Source: Betaproteobacteria bacterium (lineage in GTDB: Bacteria > Pseudomonadota > Gammaproteobacteria > Burkholderiales > SG8-39). Taken from it: a stretch of 24,420 bases of DNA. Shown in pieces: positions 15,801-23,091 of this stretch; position 1 is the first letter of the stretch, and every line of letters begins with the position of its first letter. The stretch covers positions 1 through 24,420 of the forward strand of contig VBCJ01000123.1 in the NCBI GenBank assembly GCA_005884335.1, written 5' to 3'. The translations under genes were made by a program, and so were the position numbers. The notes beneath the pieces were generated by a model. It was not told the origin of the DNA and did no database searches. It saw only the letters and a list, made by a program, of their open reading frames with translations.

Positions 15801-18225
15801 CCCTCAGTCCGCGCTTTCCCGCGAAGCGGACAGCGAGGCGGCCGAGGAGCTCGCCGCAGCCGAGCCCGACGACAGCCTCCTGGATGATCTCGATCTGGAC
15901 ATTACGCTCGAGCGCCGCCAGCGGCGGCTCGACGACGACCTCGATCCTGAGCTGTTGCAGATCTTCATCGACGAGGCCCACGAGCTCGTTCCCTCGGTAG
16001 GCTCGGCCATGCGCGACTGGCGCGACAATCCGGCCAATCCCGCGCTCGGCCAAGCGCTGCAACGCGTGCTGCATACCCTGAAGGGGAGCGCGCGCATGGC
16101 GGGCGCCATGGCGCTCGGCGAGCTGACGCACCACATGGAGACGCGCGTCGAGAACGCCATGTCGATCAAGACGCTGCCCACGGCACTGTTCGGGGAGCTG
16201 GAGACGTCCTGGGACCGCATGGGCATCTTGTTCGAGCAGCTGCAGAAGCCCCGCGCGCCGGAAGGACTGCCCGCCGCGGCGGTGCCTCCGAGGCCGGCGG
16301 CGCTCGCCACCGAGGCGCCGGAGGCGCTGCCCGAACCGATGCCCCTGGCCGGGGCACCAGCGGCCGCGGCGAAGCCGGTACCGCTTGCCGAGCGCGAGTT
16401 ACAGCCGAAGGCGCTATTGCGGGTGCGCGCGGACGTCGTCGACCGGCTGGTCAACCAGGCGGGCGAAGTCGCCATCGCGCGCAGCCGGATCGAAGGCGAA
16501 ATGCGCGCGCTCAAGGCGGCCATGCAGGAACTCACCGACAACGTCCTACGGTTGCGCGCGCAGCTGCGCGAGATCGAGATCCAGGCGGAGTCGCAGATGC
16601 AATCGCGCCAGGAACTCGCCAAGGAATCCATCCGCGAATTCGACCCGCTCGAATTCGACCGCTTCACCCGCTTCCAGGAAGTGACGCGGCTGATGGCCGA
16701 GAGCGTCAGCGACGTATCGACCGTCCACGGAAACCTCGTCAACGCGGTGGACGAAACCGAGAAGGCGCTGCTCGCGCAGGCGCGGCTCAACCGCGACCTG
16801 CAGCAGGACCTGATGCGCGTGCGCATGGTGCCGTTCGGCAGCCTCCAGGAGCGCCTCTACCGCGTCGTGCGCCAGACCGCGAAGGAAGTCGGCAAACGCG
16901 CCAATCTGGACATCAAAGGCACCCAGGTCGAGCTCGATCGCTCGGTGCTCGAGCGCATCACCGGACCGTTCGAGCACTTGCTGCGCAACGCCGTCACGCA
17001 CGGCATCGAGACGCCGGATAAACGCAAGGCCGCGGACAAGCCCGAAATCGGCGAAATTCGTCTCGACCTGAAGCAGGAAGGCAACGAAGTGCAGCTCTCC
17101 CTGTCCGATGACGGCGGGGGCCTGGACATCGACCGGATCCGCGAGAAGGCGATCGAAAAGGGCCTCACGCAGCCCGGTAAGACACTCTCTGAGGCGGAGA
17201 TAGCCGATTTCATTTTCCACGCGGGCGTCTCCACCGCCACCGAGGTCTCACGGTTGGCCGGGCGCGGCGTCGGCATGGACGTGGTGCGCACCGAAGTCGC
17301 CGCGCTCGGCGGGCGCGTGGAGATGCGCTTCACGCGCGGGCAGGGCACCCGCTTCACCATCTACCTGCCGCTTACCCTTGCCGTGACCCAGACGGTGCTG
17401 GTGCGGGCAGGCAGCAAGACTTACGCGATTCCCTCGGTGATGGTCGAGCAGGTGCTGCAACTGAGGCAGGAGCAGCTGGTCGCCGCCTATGCATCGCGCC
17501 AGACCGAATGGCAGGATCGGCGCTACCCGTTCCATTATCTGCCGCACCTCCTCGGGATATCCGAGGCGATCGCTGAACAGAAGCGCTTCTCCCCGACGCT
17601 GTACCTGCGCAGCGGCACCAACGCCATCGCGCTGCACGTGGACGAAATGGTCGGCAGCAACCAGGAAATCGTCGTGAAATCGATCGGTCCGCAGCTGCAG
17701 CGGGTCGCGGGCATCACGGGCGCCACGGTGCTCGGCACGGGCGAGATCGTCCTCATCCTGAATCCGGTCCTGCTCGCGCTGAAGGAAGTGGCTGCCCGCC
17801 CGGCGATCGTTTACGAAGCGCCCAAGCCGCAGGCCGCGGCGACGCAGCCCACGATCATGGTGGTCGATGATTCGCTCACCGTGCGCAAGGTCACCGGAAG
17901 ATTGCTGGAGCGCCAGGGCTACATCGTGGTGACGGCGCGCGACGGCGTCGAAGCGATGGAGAAGCTGCTGGAACTCGTTCCCGACGTGATGCTGGTCGAC
18001 ATCGAGATGCCGCGAATGGACGGGTTCGATCTCACGCGCAACGTTCGAGCGGACAAGCGCCTCGCCCGGGTGCCGATCATCATGATCACCTCGCGCACCG
18101 CCGACAAGCACCAGAACTACGCGAAGGAGATCGGCGTCAGCCACTTTCTCGGCAAGCCCTACCAGGAAGACGATCTCCTCGAGAAAATTTCCGGGTTTCT
18201 CAAGGAACGGCGGGCGGCCGCCTGA
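12850..18225 (+). CDS. chpA: Hybrid chemotaxis histidine kinase ChpA/PilL
   Basis: This is a very large (1791-residue) CheA-type hybrid kinase controlling PilG and PilH. HPt-like units by motif: His51 (HQAHGALSIVG), a degenerate unit with Ala338 where His is expected (AALKDDAEHLG), His483 (HQLLGALEMLG, lacking the usual Lys), His718 (HTLKGSGRMVG), His892 (HTLAGTSGTV) and His1075 (HTLKGSARMAG). A coiled linker lies at about 555-640 and a Pro/Ala linker at about 1145-1185. The dimerisation region starts near 1188 (LLRVRADVVDRLVNQAGEV). The kinase core has Asn1380 (LLRNAVTHG), DDGGG (1420-1424) and GRGVGMD (1471-1477). A CheW domain covers about 1505-1640, and a receiver about 1665-1785, with Asp1673/1674, phospho-acceptor Asp1717 and Lys1769. 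P. aeruginosa ChpA is larger (about 2470 residues). It is last in the pil cluster. Confidence 0.95.
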   Translation: MTARADFDVGPLSWVKGEIDHAIQRAQEALRAFAANSGDAAQIKSSQSHLHQAHGALSIVGLEGITRVSEELEGLLAGIEKEASLRKSEIFRVVERALNGIRAYLDQLMAGNPNQPLRLYALYRDVVTARGGHADPTDLYYPNLSFRPPKRDKVAGALRAGESDKYLREQRGRYQRGFLKWLKNDASGAGDMRAAIEAIEAAQGPTSQRAFWWVSLAFFDALAHKALPQDLDAKQLCNRVEQQIKRLAEGTPSVAERLMREVLYYVARAKPATARVREVQDAYHLAQTIPAAESDGDAVEENPALKSAREHLTHAKDAWNKFASGNPPSLLAFRDSAAALKDDAEHLGNADLTALAGEVAEVAAWLTSNHENMSEVVALEVATALLLLENALAGFAHLSGEFAQQAQLLRSRLEDCMLGKLRRTAPELPLLDEMSRKAQERLLMNQVVSEMRANLRTIEQVLDAFFRDTAKRDELASLDKPVHQLLGALEMLGEQRARESLGAAAEEIRRFSGATHSASPQDFERIAQTLSGLGFYIEGLAHGKVDFETAMQPIAAARKEEADAAQAVATVEAQVAEQQRETASLYEEWKTKPEDGVLRAELKKNLAALQKDAGLIADQRLEDSAGKALKALDKTSTMPLTPFLREAIEKITAAAAPSPSPEAAKLIDASAEAIDAELLGVYLEESDEVLATIREHLDTVREQHASKEALTTIRRGFHTLKGSGRMVGLMRLGEAAWAVEQTMNAWVQEERAATPGLLQLIELAHEYFSDNVKRLKAGGVSSDERSLVAAAERVRRGEALEQAPSDALGAASAPAEFAASAKAGLAPAAAASAPVAPAEPEEFVELGEHRVSTTLFAIFSGEARAHVNAIREEHETLRQHGVVSDALLRAVHTLAGTSGTVKISALSDLGYALEKALQKLATSELSEDEQSLVGEAIDTIETMVTSVVELRVPRPVPELVAQLEHIGEQAGVSQESTPEEEEPAPQSALSREADSEAAEELAAAEPDDSLLDDLDLDITLERRQRRLDDDLDPELLQIFIDEAHELVPSVGSAMRDWRDNPANPALGQALQRVLHTLKGSARMAGAMALGELTHHMETRVENAMSIKTLPTALFGELETSWDRMGILFEQLQKPRAPEGLPAAAVPPRPAALATEAPEALPEPMPLAGAPAAAAKPVPLAERELQPKALLRVRADVVDRLVNQAGEVAIARSRIEGEMRALKAAMQELTDNVLRLRAQLREIEIQAESQMQSRQELAKESIREFDPLEFDRFTRFQEVTRLMAESVSDVSTVHGNLVNAVDETEKALLAQARLNRDLQQDLMRVRMVPFGSLQERLYRVVRQTAKEVGKRANLDIKGTQVELDRSVLERITGPFEHLLRNAVTHGIETPDKRKAADKPEIGEIRLDLKQEGNEVQLSLSDDGGGLDIDRIREKAIEKGLTQPGKTLSEAEIADFIFHAGVSTATEVSRLAGRGVGMDVVRTEVAALGGRVEMRFTRGQGTRFTIYLPLTLAVTQTVLVRAGSKTYAIPSVMVEQVLQLRQEQLVAAYASRQTEWQDRRYPFHYLPHLLGISEAIAEQKRFSPTLYLRSGTNAIALHVDEMVGSNQEIVVKSIGPQLQRVAGITGATVLGTGEIVLILNPVLLALKEVAARPAIVYEAPKPQAAATQPTIMVVDDSLTVRKVTGRLLERQGYIVVTARDGVEAMEKLLELVPDVMLVDIEMPRMDGFDLTRNVRADKRLARVPIIMITSRTADKHQNYAKEIGVSHFLGKPYQEDDLLEKISGFLKERRAAA

Positions 18226-18246
18226 AAATCCCGCGCTCGCACGATG

Positions 18247-18294
18247 CCTCGGCGCGGTGCAAAATTGTGCGGGACCCTGCCGAGGGATTACAAT
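18247..18294 (+). promoter_or_regulatory. Hairpin and candidate promoter upstream of yqgE
   Basis: CCTCGGC (18247-18253) and GCCGAGG (18279-18285) form a 7-bp stem around a 25-base loop. Inside the loop TTGTGC (18265-18270) could be a -35 for TACAAT (18289-18294, 18-bp spacing), giving a transcript that starts just before the yqgE ATG. The hairpin has no T-tract, so termination after chpA is uncertain. Confidence 0.4.
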
Positions 18295-18308
18295 AGGAAC
18301 TCGCCTCC

Positions 18309-18869
18309 ATGGCCCAGGTCAATCTCACCAACCATTTCCTGATCGCCATGCCAAACATGGTCGATCCGTATTTTGCCCGCACCCTGACATTCATCTGCGA
18401 GCACAATGACCAGGGGGCGCTCGGCGTGGTGGTCAACCGCCCGATCGAGATGACCCTGGGCGCTTTGTTCGACCGCTTGAGCCTGCGGCTGACTTCTCAG
18501 ATTCTGGTGAATGAGCCGGTGTATTTCGGCGGGCCGGTGCAAACCGACCGCGGCTTTGTCCTGCACCAGCCTCTCGGCGAGTGGCAGTCCACTCTCGCGG
18601 TGCGCGGCAAGATGGGTCTCACGACTTCCAAGGACATTTTGGAAGCGGTCGGTCAGGGCGGTGGCCCGCACAAGCTCCTCGTCACCCTCGGCTACGCGGG
18701 CTGGGCGGCGGGACAGCTCGAGAACGAGATCAAGCAAAACGCCTGGCTCACGGTCGAAGCCAAGGACGGGATCATTTTCGATACGCCGACCGAAGAGCGG
18801 CTGCCCGCGGCGATGAAGCTGCTCGGCATCGACTTCGCAAGATTGTCCGAGGAGGCAGGGCACGCGTGA
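18309..18869 (+). CDS. yqgE: YqgE/AlgH family protein
   Basis: This is a 186-residue cytoplasmic protein of the YqgE/AlgH family (DUF179). The family is widespread and almost always adjacent to ruvX (yqgF), but its biochemical role is unsettled; in Pseudomonas the name AlgH comes from an alginate regulation phenotype. Motifs seen are TNHFLIAMPNMVDPYFART (7-25), FICEHNDQGALGVVVNRP (28-45), VYFGGPVQTDRGFVLH (71-86) and TLGYAGWAAGQLENEI (126-141), all in the family order. The start ATG at 18309 has AGGA about 10 bases upstream. The stop overlaps the ruvX GTG start (GTGA, 18866-18869). It is first gene of the run that leads into the pyrimidine genes. Confidence 0.93.
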   Translation: MAQVNLTNHFLIAMPNMVDPYFARTLTFICEHNDQGALGVVVNRPIEMTLGALFDRLSLRLTSQILVNEPVYFGGPVQTDRGFVLHQPLGEWQSTLAVRGKMGLTTSKDILEAVGQGGGPHKLLVTLGYAGWAAGQLENEIKQNAWLTVEAKDGIIFDTPTEERLPAAMKLLGIDFARLSEEAGHA

Positions 18870-19321
18870 GCGAGGCGGCCGTGGCCCCGTCGAAGGTCTC
18901 CGGCCACACCATACTTGCTTTCGATTTCGGCGCGCGCTGGATCGGCGTCGCGGTGGGTGACACCGAAACGCGGCTCGCCAATCCTCTGGGAATGTTCGAG
19001 GCGGCAGGCGCCAGCCGGTGCATGGCGGAGGTCGAAACGCTTCTGCGCGAATGGCGGCCCGAGCGGCTGGTGGTCGGTTTGCCGCTCGCGATGGACGGCA
19101 GCGAGCACGACATGACGCGGCGCGCGCGGCGCTTCGCGCGGCGACTCGAAGCGCGCTTCCGGCTTCCGGTGGAACTCGCTGACGAGCGGCTTTCCTCGGC
19201 CGCGGCCGAAGAAACGTTCCGCGAAGCCGGCCTCGGCGCCCGCAAGCGCAAGCAGACGATCCACGCCCTCGCCGCTCAAATCATCCTGCAGGGCTACCTC
19301 GATGGATCTGCCCGACGCTGA
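18866..19321 (+). CDS. ruvX: RuvX/YqgF, Holliday-junction resolvase-like RNase H-fold protein
   Basis: This is a 151-residue RNase H-fold nuclease of the YqgF family, now linked to 16S rRNA 5'-end maturation and, by homology, to Holliday-junction resolution. The motifs ILAFDFGARWIGVAVGD (first catalytic Asp), RLVVGLPLAMDG, and ADERLSSAAAEE (second acidic site) are present. The GTG start at 18866 is preceded by GGAGG (18851-18855) inside the end of yqgE and overlaps its stop codon, so the pair is translationally coupled. The upstream in-frame extension to 18581 is yqgE in another frame. Its end overlaps pyrR by 20 bases. Confidence 0.93.
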   Translation: MSEAAVAPSKVSGHTILAFDFGARWIGVAVGDTETRLANPLGMFEAAGASRCMAEVETLLREWRPERLVVGLPLAMDGSEHDMTRRARRFARRLEARFRLPVELADERLSSAAAEETFREAGLGARKRKQTIHALAAQIILQGYLDGSARR

Positions 19322-19808
19322 AGCGCTGTGCGAGGAGCTCGCGCGCAAGCTCCGCGCCGGCGTCACCGATTCAACCGGCCTCGTAGGCATCCGCACCGGC
19401 GGTGCCTGGCTTGCCGAGCGCCTGCACCGGGAACTGAAGCTCTCGACGCCGATGGGGGCGCTCGACATCTCGTTCTATCGCGACGATTTCGACGCCGCCG
19501 GACTGCACCACCAGGTGAAGCCGTCGCAGATCCCGTTCGACGTCAACGGCCGGCATATCGTGGTGATCGACGACGTTCTCTACACCGGGCGCACCGTGCG
19601 CGCCGCGATGAACGAGCTGTTCGACTACGGGCGCCCCGGAAAAATCGAGCTTGCGGCGCTGGTGGACCGCGGCGAACGACAGCTGCCGATCGCGGCGCAG
19701 TACGTCGGCGCCACGCTTTCGGTGCCCGCTGGCAAACTTCTGCGCCTGGCGCGCGACGAGCGCGGCAAATTCTTCCTGCGACTCTCCGATGCGAAACCCG
19801 CAGCTTAA
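19302..19808 (+). CDS. pyrR: PyrR: pyrimidine operon regulator / uracil phosphoribosyltransferase
   Basis: This is a 168-residue phosphoribosyltransferase-fold protein. PyrR proteins bind pyr mRNA or convert uracil and PRPP to UMP. The PRPP-binding loop VVIDDVLYTGRTVRAAM (about 87-103) and the substrate segment LVGIRTGGAWLAERL (27-41) are typical, and SFYRDDF (58-64) matches the PyrR family rather than Upp. It overlaps ruvX by 20 bases upstream and pyrB by 20 bases downstream. There is therefore no leader between these genes in which a Bacillus-style PyrR attenuator could sit, and any RNA target would have to be elsewhere or absent. Confidence 0.93.
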   Translation: MDLPDAEALCEELARKLRAGVTDSTGLVGIRTGGAWLAERLHRELKLSTPMGALDISFYRDDFDAAGLHHQVKPSQIPFDVNGRHIVVIDDVLYTGRTVRAAMNELFDYGRPGKIELAALVDRGERQLPIAAQYVGATLSVPAGKLLRLARDERGKFFLRLSDAKPAA

Positions 19809-20736
19809 CGGCGACGGAACGCTCCAGCACCTGCTCACGATCGAGGGGCTCCCGCGCGAAGTCCTCGTGCACATCCTGGACACGGCCGCGTCTTTCATCG
19901 GCGTGACCAAGCGCGAGGTGAAGAAAGTGCCGCTCCTGCGCGGCAAGTCGGTGTTCAACCTGTTCTTCGAAGCTTCAACGCGCACCCGTACCACTTTCGA
20001 GATCGCCGCGAAACGCCTGTCCGCCGACGTCATCAACCTGAACATCGTCGTGTCGTCGTCGACCAAAGGCGAGACCCTGCTCGACACGGTCGACAACCTT
20101 TCCGCGATGTATGCGGACATGTTCGTCGTGCGGCATTCCTCCAGCGGCGCCGCCCACCTGATCGCGAACCACGTCGCCTCGCACGTGCACGTGATCAACG
20201 CCGGCGACGGCCGCCATGCGCACCCGACTCAAGGGCTGCTCGACATCTACACGATCCGCCATTACAAGAAGGACTTCACCCGGCTCTCGGTCGCCATCGT
20301 CGGAGACGTGCTGCATTCGCGCGTGGCGCGCTCGCTGATCCACGCGCTCACCACCCTCGGCACACCCGACGTGCGCGTGATCGGCCCGAGGACGCTGTTG
20401 CCTACGGGCGTGGAGCAGCTCGGCGTCTCCGTGCATCACGACATGCGCGAGGGGCTCGCAGGCTGCGACGTCGTGGTGATGCTGCGCCTCCAAAACGAGC
20501 GCATGAAAGGGCCTTTGCTGCCTTCCGCGCAGGAGTTCTTCAAGTCCTACGGCTTGACGCCGCAGAAGCTCGCGCTCGCCAAGCCCGACGCCATCGTCAT
20601 GCACCCGGGGCCGATGAACCGGGGCGTCGAGATCGATTCTTCGGTCGCCGACGGGCCGCACTCGGTGATCCTGCCGCAGGTCACCTTCGGCATCGCCGTG
20701 CGCATGGCGGTGATGAGCATCCTCGCCGGAAACTGA
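19789..20736 (+). CDS. pyrB: Aspartate carbamoyltransferase catalytic subunit PyrB
   Basis: It condenses carbamoyl phosphate and aspartate, the first committed step of pyrimidine synthesis. The 315 residues carry the family motifs: FFEASTRTRTTFE (59-71, carbamoyl-phosphate loop), a mobile-loop segment SSSTKGETLLDT, GDGRHAHPTQGLLDI, VAIVGDVLHSRVARS, VVMLRLQNERM and MHPGPMNRGVEI. There is no regulatory PyrI in the window. This fits the class of ATCase that assembles with an inactive dihydroorotase homologue, which is found two genes downstream. The ATG at 19789 lies inside the end of pyrR. It is followed after 2 bases by the cupin gene. Confidence 0.96.
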   Translation: MRNPQLNGDGTLQHLLTIEGLPREVLVHILDTAASFIGVTKREVKKVPLLRGKSVFNLFFEASTRTRTTFEIAAKRLSADVINLNIVVSSSTKGETLLDTVDNLSAMYADMFVVRHSSSGAAHLIANHVASHVHVINAGDGRHAHPTQGLLDIYTIRHYKKDFTRLSVAIVGDVLHSRVARSLIHALTTLGTPDVRVIGPRTLLPTGVEQLGVSVHHDMREGLAGCDVVVMLRLQNERMKGPLLPSAQEFFKSYGLTPQKLALAKPDAIVMHPGPMNRGVEIDSSVADGPHSVILPQVTFGIAVRMAVMSILAGN

Positions 20737-20738
20737 CC

Positions 20739-21215
20739 ATGACGAAACCCAACCCGCCCGCCCTCGATCCCGCGCAAGTGCCCGAGCAGTCGGTCACCGG
20801 CTACCCGGAACCGTACAAAGCCCGAGTCGCGGGCCGGCACAAACGGCGCCTGGGCGACGCCGCTGGGCTGAAAAACTTCGGCGTCAATCTGACGCGCCTG
20901 GACCCGGGCGCGGAATCATCGATGCGCCACTGGCATTCGAAACAGGACGAGTTCATCTACGTGCTCGAAGGCGAAGTGACCCTGGTCAGCGACGCGGGCA
21001 GACAGAAGCTCAAGCGCGGCATGGCGGCCGGATTTCCCGCGGGCCAGGCCGACGGGCATCAGCTCGTCAACGAGACAAAGAAGGCCGTGCTCTACCTCGA
21101 GATCGGCGATCGCACGCCCGGTGACGGGGCGACTTACAGCGAGGCGGACCTCGCGGCAAAGCTCGTGGACGGAAAATGGCTATTCACCCACAAGGACGCA
21201 AGCCCCTACGAGTGA
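20739..21215 (+). CDS. Cupin-domain protein of unknown function
   Basis: This is a 158-residue single-domain cupin. Motif 1 is intact, with His64, His66 and Glu71 (MRHWHSKQDEFIYVLEGE). Motif 2 (GFPAGQADGHQLVN) supplies His107 and Asn111, so all four metal ligands are present and a metal-binding fold is likely. The N-terminus has a PGYPEPYKARV-like lead segment (about 20-30) before the barrel, and the C-terminus ends FTHKDASPYE. Related stand-alone cupins are found in many proteobacteria without assigned function. The gene starts 2 bases after pyrB, and its stop TGA shares one base with the ATG of the downstream gene, so it is translated as part of the pyr operon. A link to pyrimidine metabolism is inferred from position only. 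Confidence 0.85.
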   Translation: MTKPNPPALDPAQVPEQSVTGYPEPYKARVAGRHKRRLGDAAGLKNFGVNLTRLDPGAESSMRHWHSKQDEFIYVLEGEVTLVSDAGRQKLKRGMAAGFPAGQADGHQLVNETKKAVLYLEIGDRTPGDGATYSEADLAAKLVDGKWLFTHKDASPYE

Positions 21216-22489
21216 TGACGGTCCACATCAAGAACGGGCGCGTAATCGATCCGAAGAACCGGGTCGACGCGAAGCAGGACGTATTCATTTCCGCCGGAAA
21301 GATCGTCGCGCTCGGCGAGGCCCCCGCCGGATTTCGCGCCGAGCGCACGATAGCCGCGGATAATCTCGTCGTCTGCCCGGGCCTGATCGACCTCTCGGCG
21401 CGGCTGCGCGAACCGGGCTTCGAATACAAGGCGACGCTCGCATCGGAAATGCAGGCCGCGGTCGCGGGCGGTGTCACGAGCCTCGCCTGTCCGCCCGATA
21501 CCGACCCGCCGCTCGATGAGCCGGGCCTGGTGGAAATGCTCAAGCACCGCGCCAAAAGCCTGAATCTCGCGCACGTCTATCCGCTCGGCGCGCTCACCTG
21601 GAAGCTCGGCGGCGAGCGCCTCACCGAGATGGTGGTGCTGCGAGACGCGGGGTGCATTGCGTTCTCCCACGCCGACACGCCGCTTCCGGACACGCAGATG
21701 CTGTGGCGCGCGCTGCAATACGCCGCGACCTTCGGCATCGCGGTGTGGCTGCGGCCGCAGGACGGATTTCTCGCACGGGGGGGCGTCGCGCACGACGGGG
21801 AGGTCGCCACCCGGCTCGGTCTGCAGGGGATTCCCGCGTTCGCCGAGACCATCGCGCTCGCGACCATCCTGCAGCTCGTGCGCGCCACGCGCACCCGCGT
21901 CCATTTATGCCGCCTTTCCACCGCCGAAAGCGTCGCGATGCTGCGCACGGCGAAGAAGGAGGGGCTGCCCGTCACGTGCGACGCAAGCGTGCATCACGCG
22001 CACCTCTCGGAGATCGACCTCGGCAACTTCGATTCCCATTGCCACGTGATCCCGCCGTTCAGGTCCTTGCGCGACCGCGATGCGCTGCGCTCGGGGCTTG
22101 CCGACGGAACCATCGACGCGCTGTGCTCGGATCACGCGCCGGTGGACGAGGATGCGAAGCAGCTGCCCTTCGCCGAATCGGAGCCGGGGGTGACGGGTCT
22201 GGAGCTCCTGCTGCCTCTCACGCTGAAGTGGGCCGAGGAGATGCGCCTCGCGCTGCCCGAATCGCTCGCCACGGTGACCTCCAAGCCCGCTGCGATTCTG
22301 GGCGTGTTGGCGGGGGATCTTGCCGCCGGCCGGGATGCGGATGTGTGCGTGTTCGACCCGAACGCGCACGTCAAGATCACCGCGGATTTCCTCAAGAGCC
22401 AGGGAAAGAACACGCCCTTCATCGGCTACGAGCTGCCCGGCCGCGTGCGCTACACCCTGGTCGGCGGGCAGGTCGTGTACGAGGCTTGA
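21215..22489 (+). CDS. Dihydroorotase-like protein PyrC' (probably non-catalytic ATCase partner)
   Basis: This is a 424-residue homologue of class I dihydroorotase, an amidohydrolase of the pyrimidine pathway. Key metal ligands are missing. The HxH in the DxHxHxREPG motif is Ser61/Arg63 (LIDLSARLREPG). The Asp of the FSDDG motif is altered (FSHADTP, 150-156). The His of the HCED-type motif is replaced (WLRPQDG), and the His of CHxST is Arg233 (LCRLSTAES). The SDHAP motif with Asp306 remains. In Pseudomonas a similar inactive PyrC' is needed to assemble the PyrB enzyme, so a structural role is likely. The ATG at 21215 overlaps the cupin stop (TGATG). A true dihydroorotase must be encoded elsewhere. 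Convergent with yggT, 13-base gap. Confidence 0.88.
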   Translation: MTVHIKNGRVIDPKNRVDAKQDVFISAGKIVALGEAPAGFRAERTIAADNLVVCPGLIDLSARLREPGFEYKATLASEMQAAVAGGVTSLACPPDTDPPLDEPGLVEMLKHRAKSLNLAHVYPLGALTWKLGGERLTEMVVLRDAGCIAFSHADTPLPDTQMLWRALQYAATFGIAVWLRPQDGFLARGGVAHDGEVATRLGLQGIPAFAETIALATILQLVRATRTRVHLCRLSTAESVAMLRTAKKEGLPVTCDASVHHAHLSEIDLGNFDSHCHVIPPFRSLRDRDALRSGLADGTIDALCSDHAPVDEDAKQLPFAESEPGVTGLELLLPLTLKWAEEMRLALPESLATVTSKPAAILGVLAGDLAAGRDADVCVFDPNAHVKITADFLKSQGKNTPFIGYELPGRVRYTLVGGQVVYEA

Positions 22490-22502
22490 TCCTCCGATGG
22501 GT

Positions 22503-23078
22503 TCAAGACGGCGCCAGCACCAGGCGCGCGACCAGGTTCTCTAAGAGCATCAGCAGGATCTGCGCGACGAGCAGCACGAAGAGCGGCGAGAGGTCCACGT
22601 TACCTATGGTTGGAACGAAGCGCCGGAAGATCGCGTAGAAGGGGCGGGTCAACGCGTCGAACACGGGTGCAAGCGGGGCGTAGGGGTTGACCCAGCTGAT
22701 GATGACTTGCACGATCACCACGCCGATCAGCAGGTAGAGAGAGGCGCGCACCAGCTCCATCGCGGCAAGCGTGAACAGCATCCCCGCCGCGATGCCGGGG
22801 GCCCCGGCAAAGGAGAATCCGCGCAGCCAATAGAGCAGCACGAGCATCAGCGCCTCGACGATCCAGGCGATCAGAATGCTCGCGAGGTCCAGTCCGAACA
22901 GGCCCGGGACCACGCGGCGCGCCGGCCGGACGATCCAGTCCGTCAGCGCGGAAACGAACTGCCCCACCGGGTTGCGGAACGGCGCCCGCAACCACTGCAT
23001 GTGGAAGCGCAAAAGCAGCGCGTACACGAAAAAGCCGAACGCGGTCTGGATCAGCAGGTGGACGATCTGGCTGAACAT
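22503..23078 (-). CDS. yggT: YggT family inner-membrane protein
   Basis: This is a 191-residue membrane protein with two repeated YGGT domains, each with hydrophobic helices and a conserved amphipathic segment: RFHMQWLRAPFRNPVGQFV in the first half and SWVNPYAPLAPVFDALTRPF in the second. Members are linked to osmotic tolerance and membrane or cell-shape processes, but the molecular function is unclear. The ATG at 23078 is chosen because it starts a hydrophobic helix 13 bases after proC; the frame is open further upstream but reads through proC. It is last gene of yggS-proC-yggT. Confidence 0.9.
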   Translation of the reverse strand: MFSQIVHLLIQTAFGFFVYALLLRFHMQWLRAPFRNPVGQFVSALTDWIVRPARRVVPGLFGLDLASILIAWIVEALMLVLLYWLRGFSFAGAPGIAAGMLFTLAAMELVRASLYLLIGVVIVQVIISWVNPYAPLAPVFDALTRPFYAIFRRFVPTIGNVDLSPLFVLLVAQILLMLLENLVARLVLAPS

Positions 23079-23091
23079 CGCGTTCCCGGTT

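Noticed and set aside
14884..16134. 416-codon open frame antisense to chpA
   Set aside because: It lies entirely within the HPt region of chpA, is Arg/Leu-rich and has no recognisable domain.
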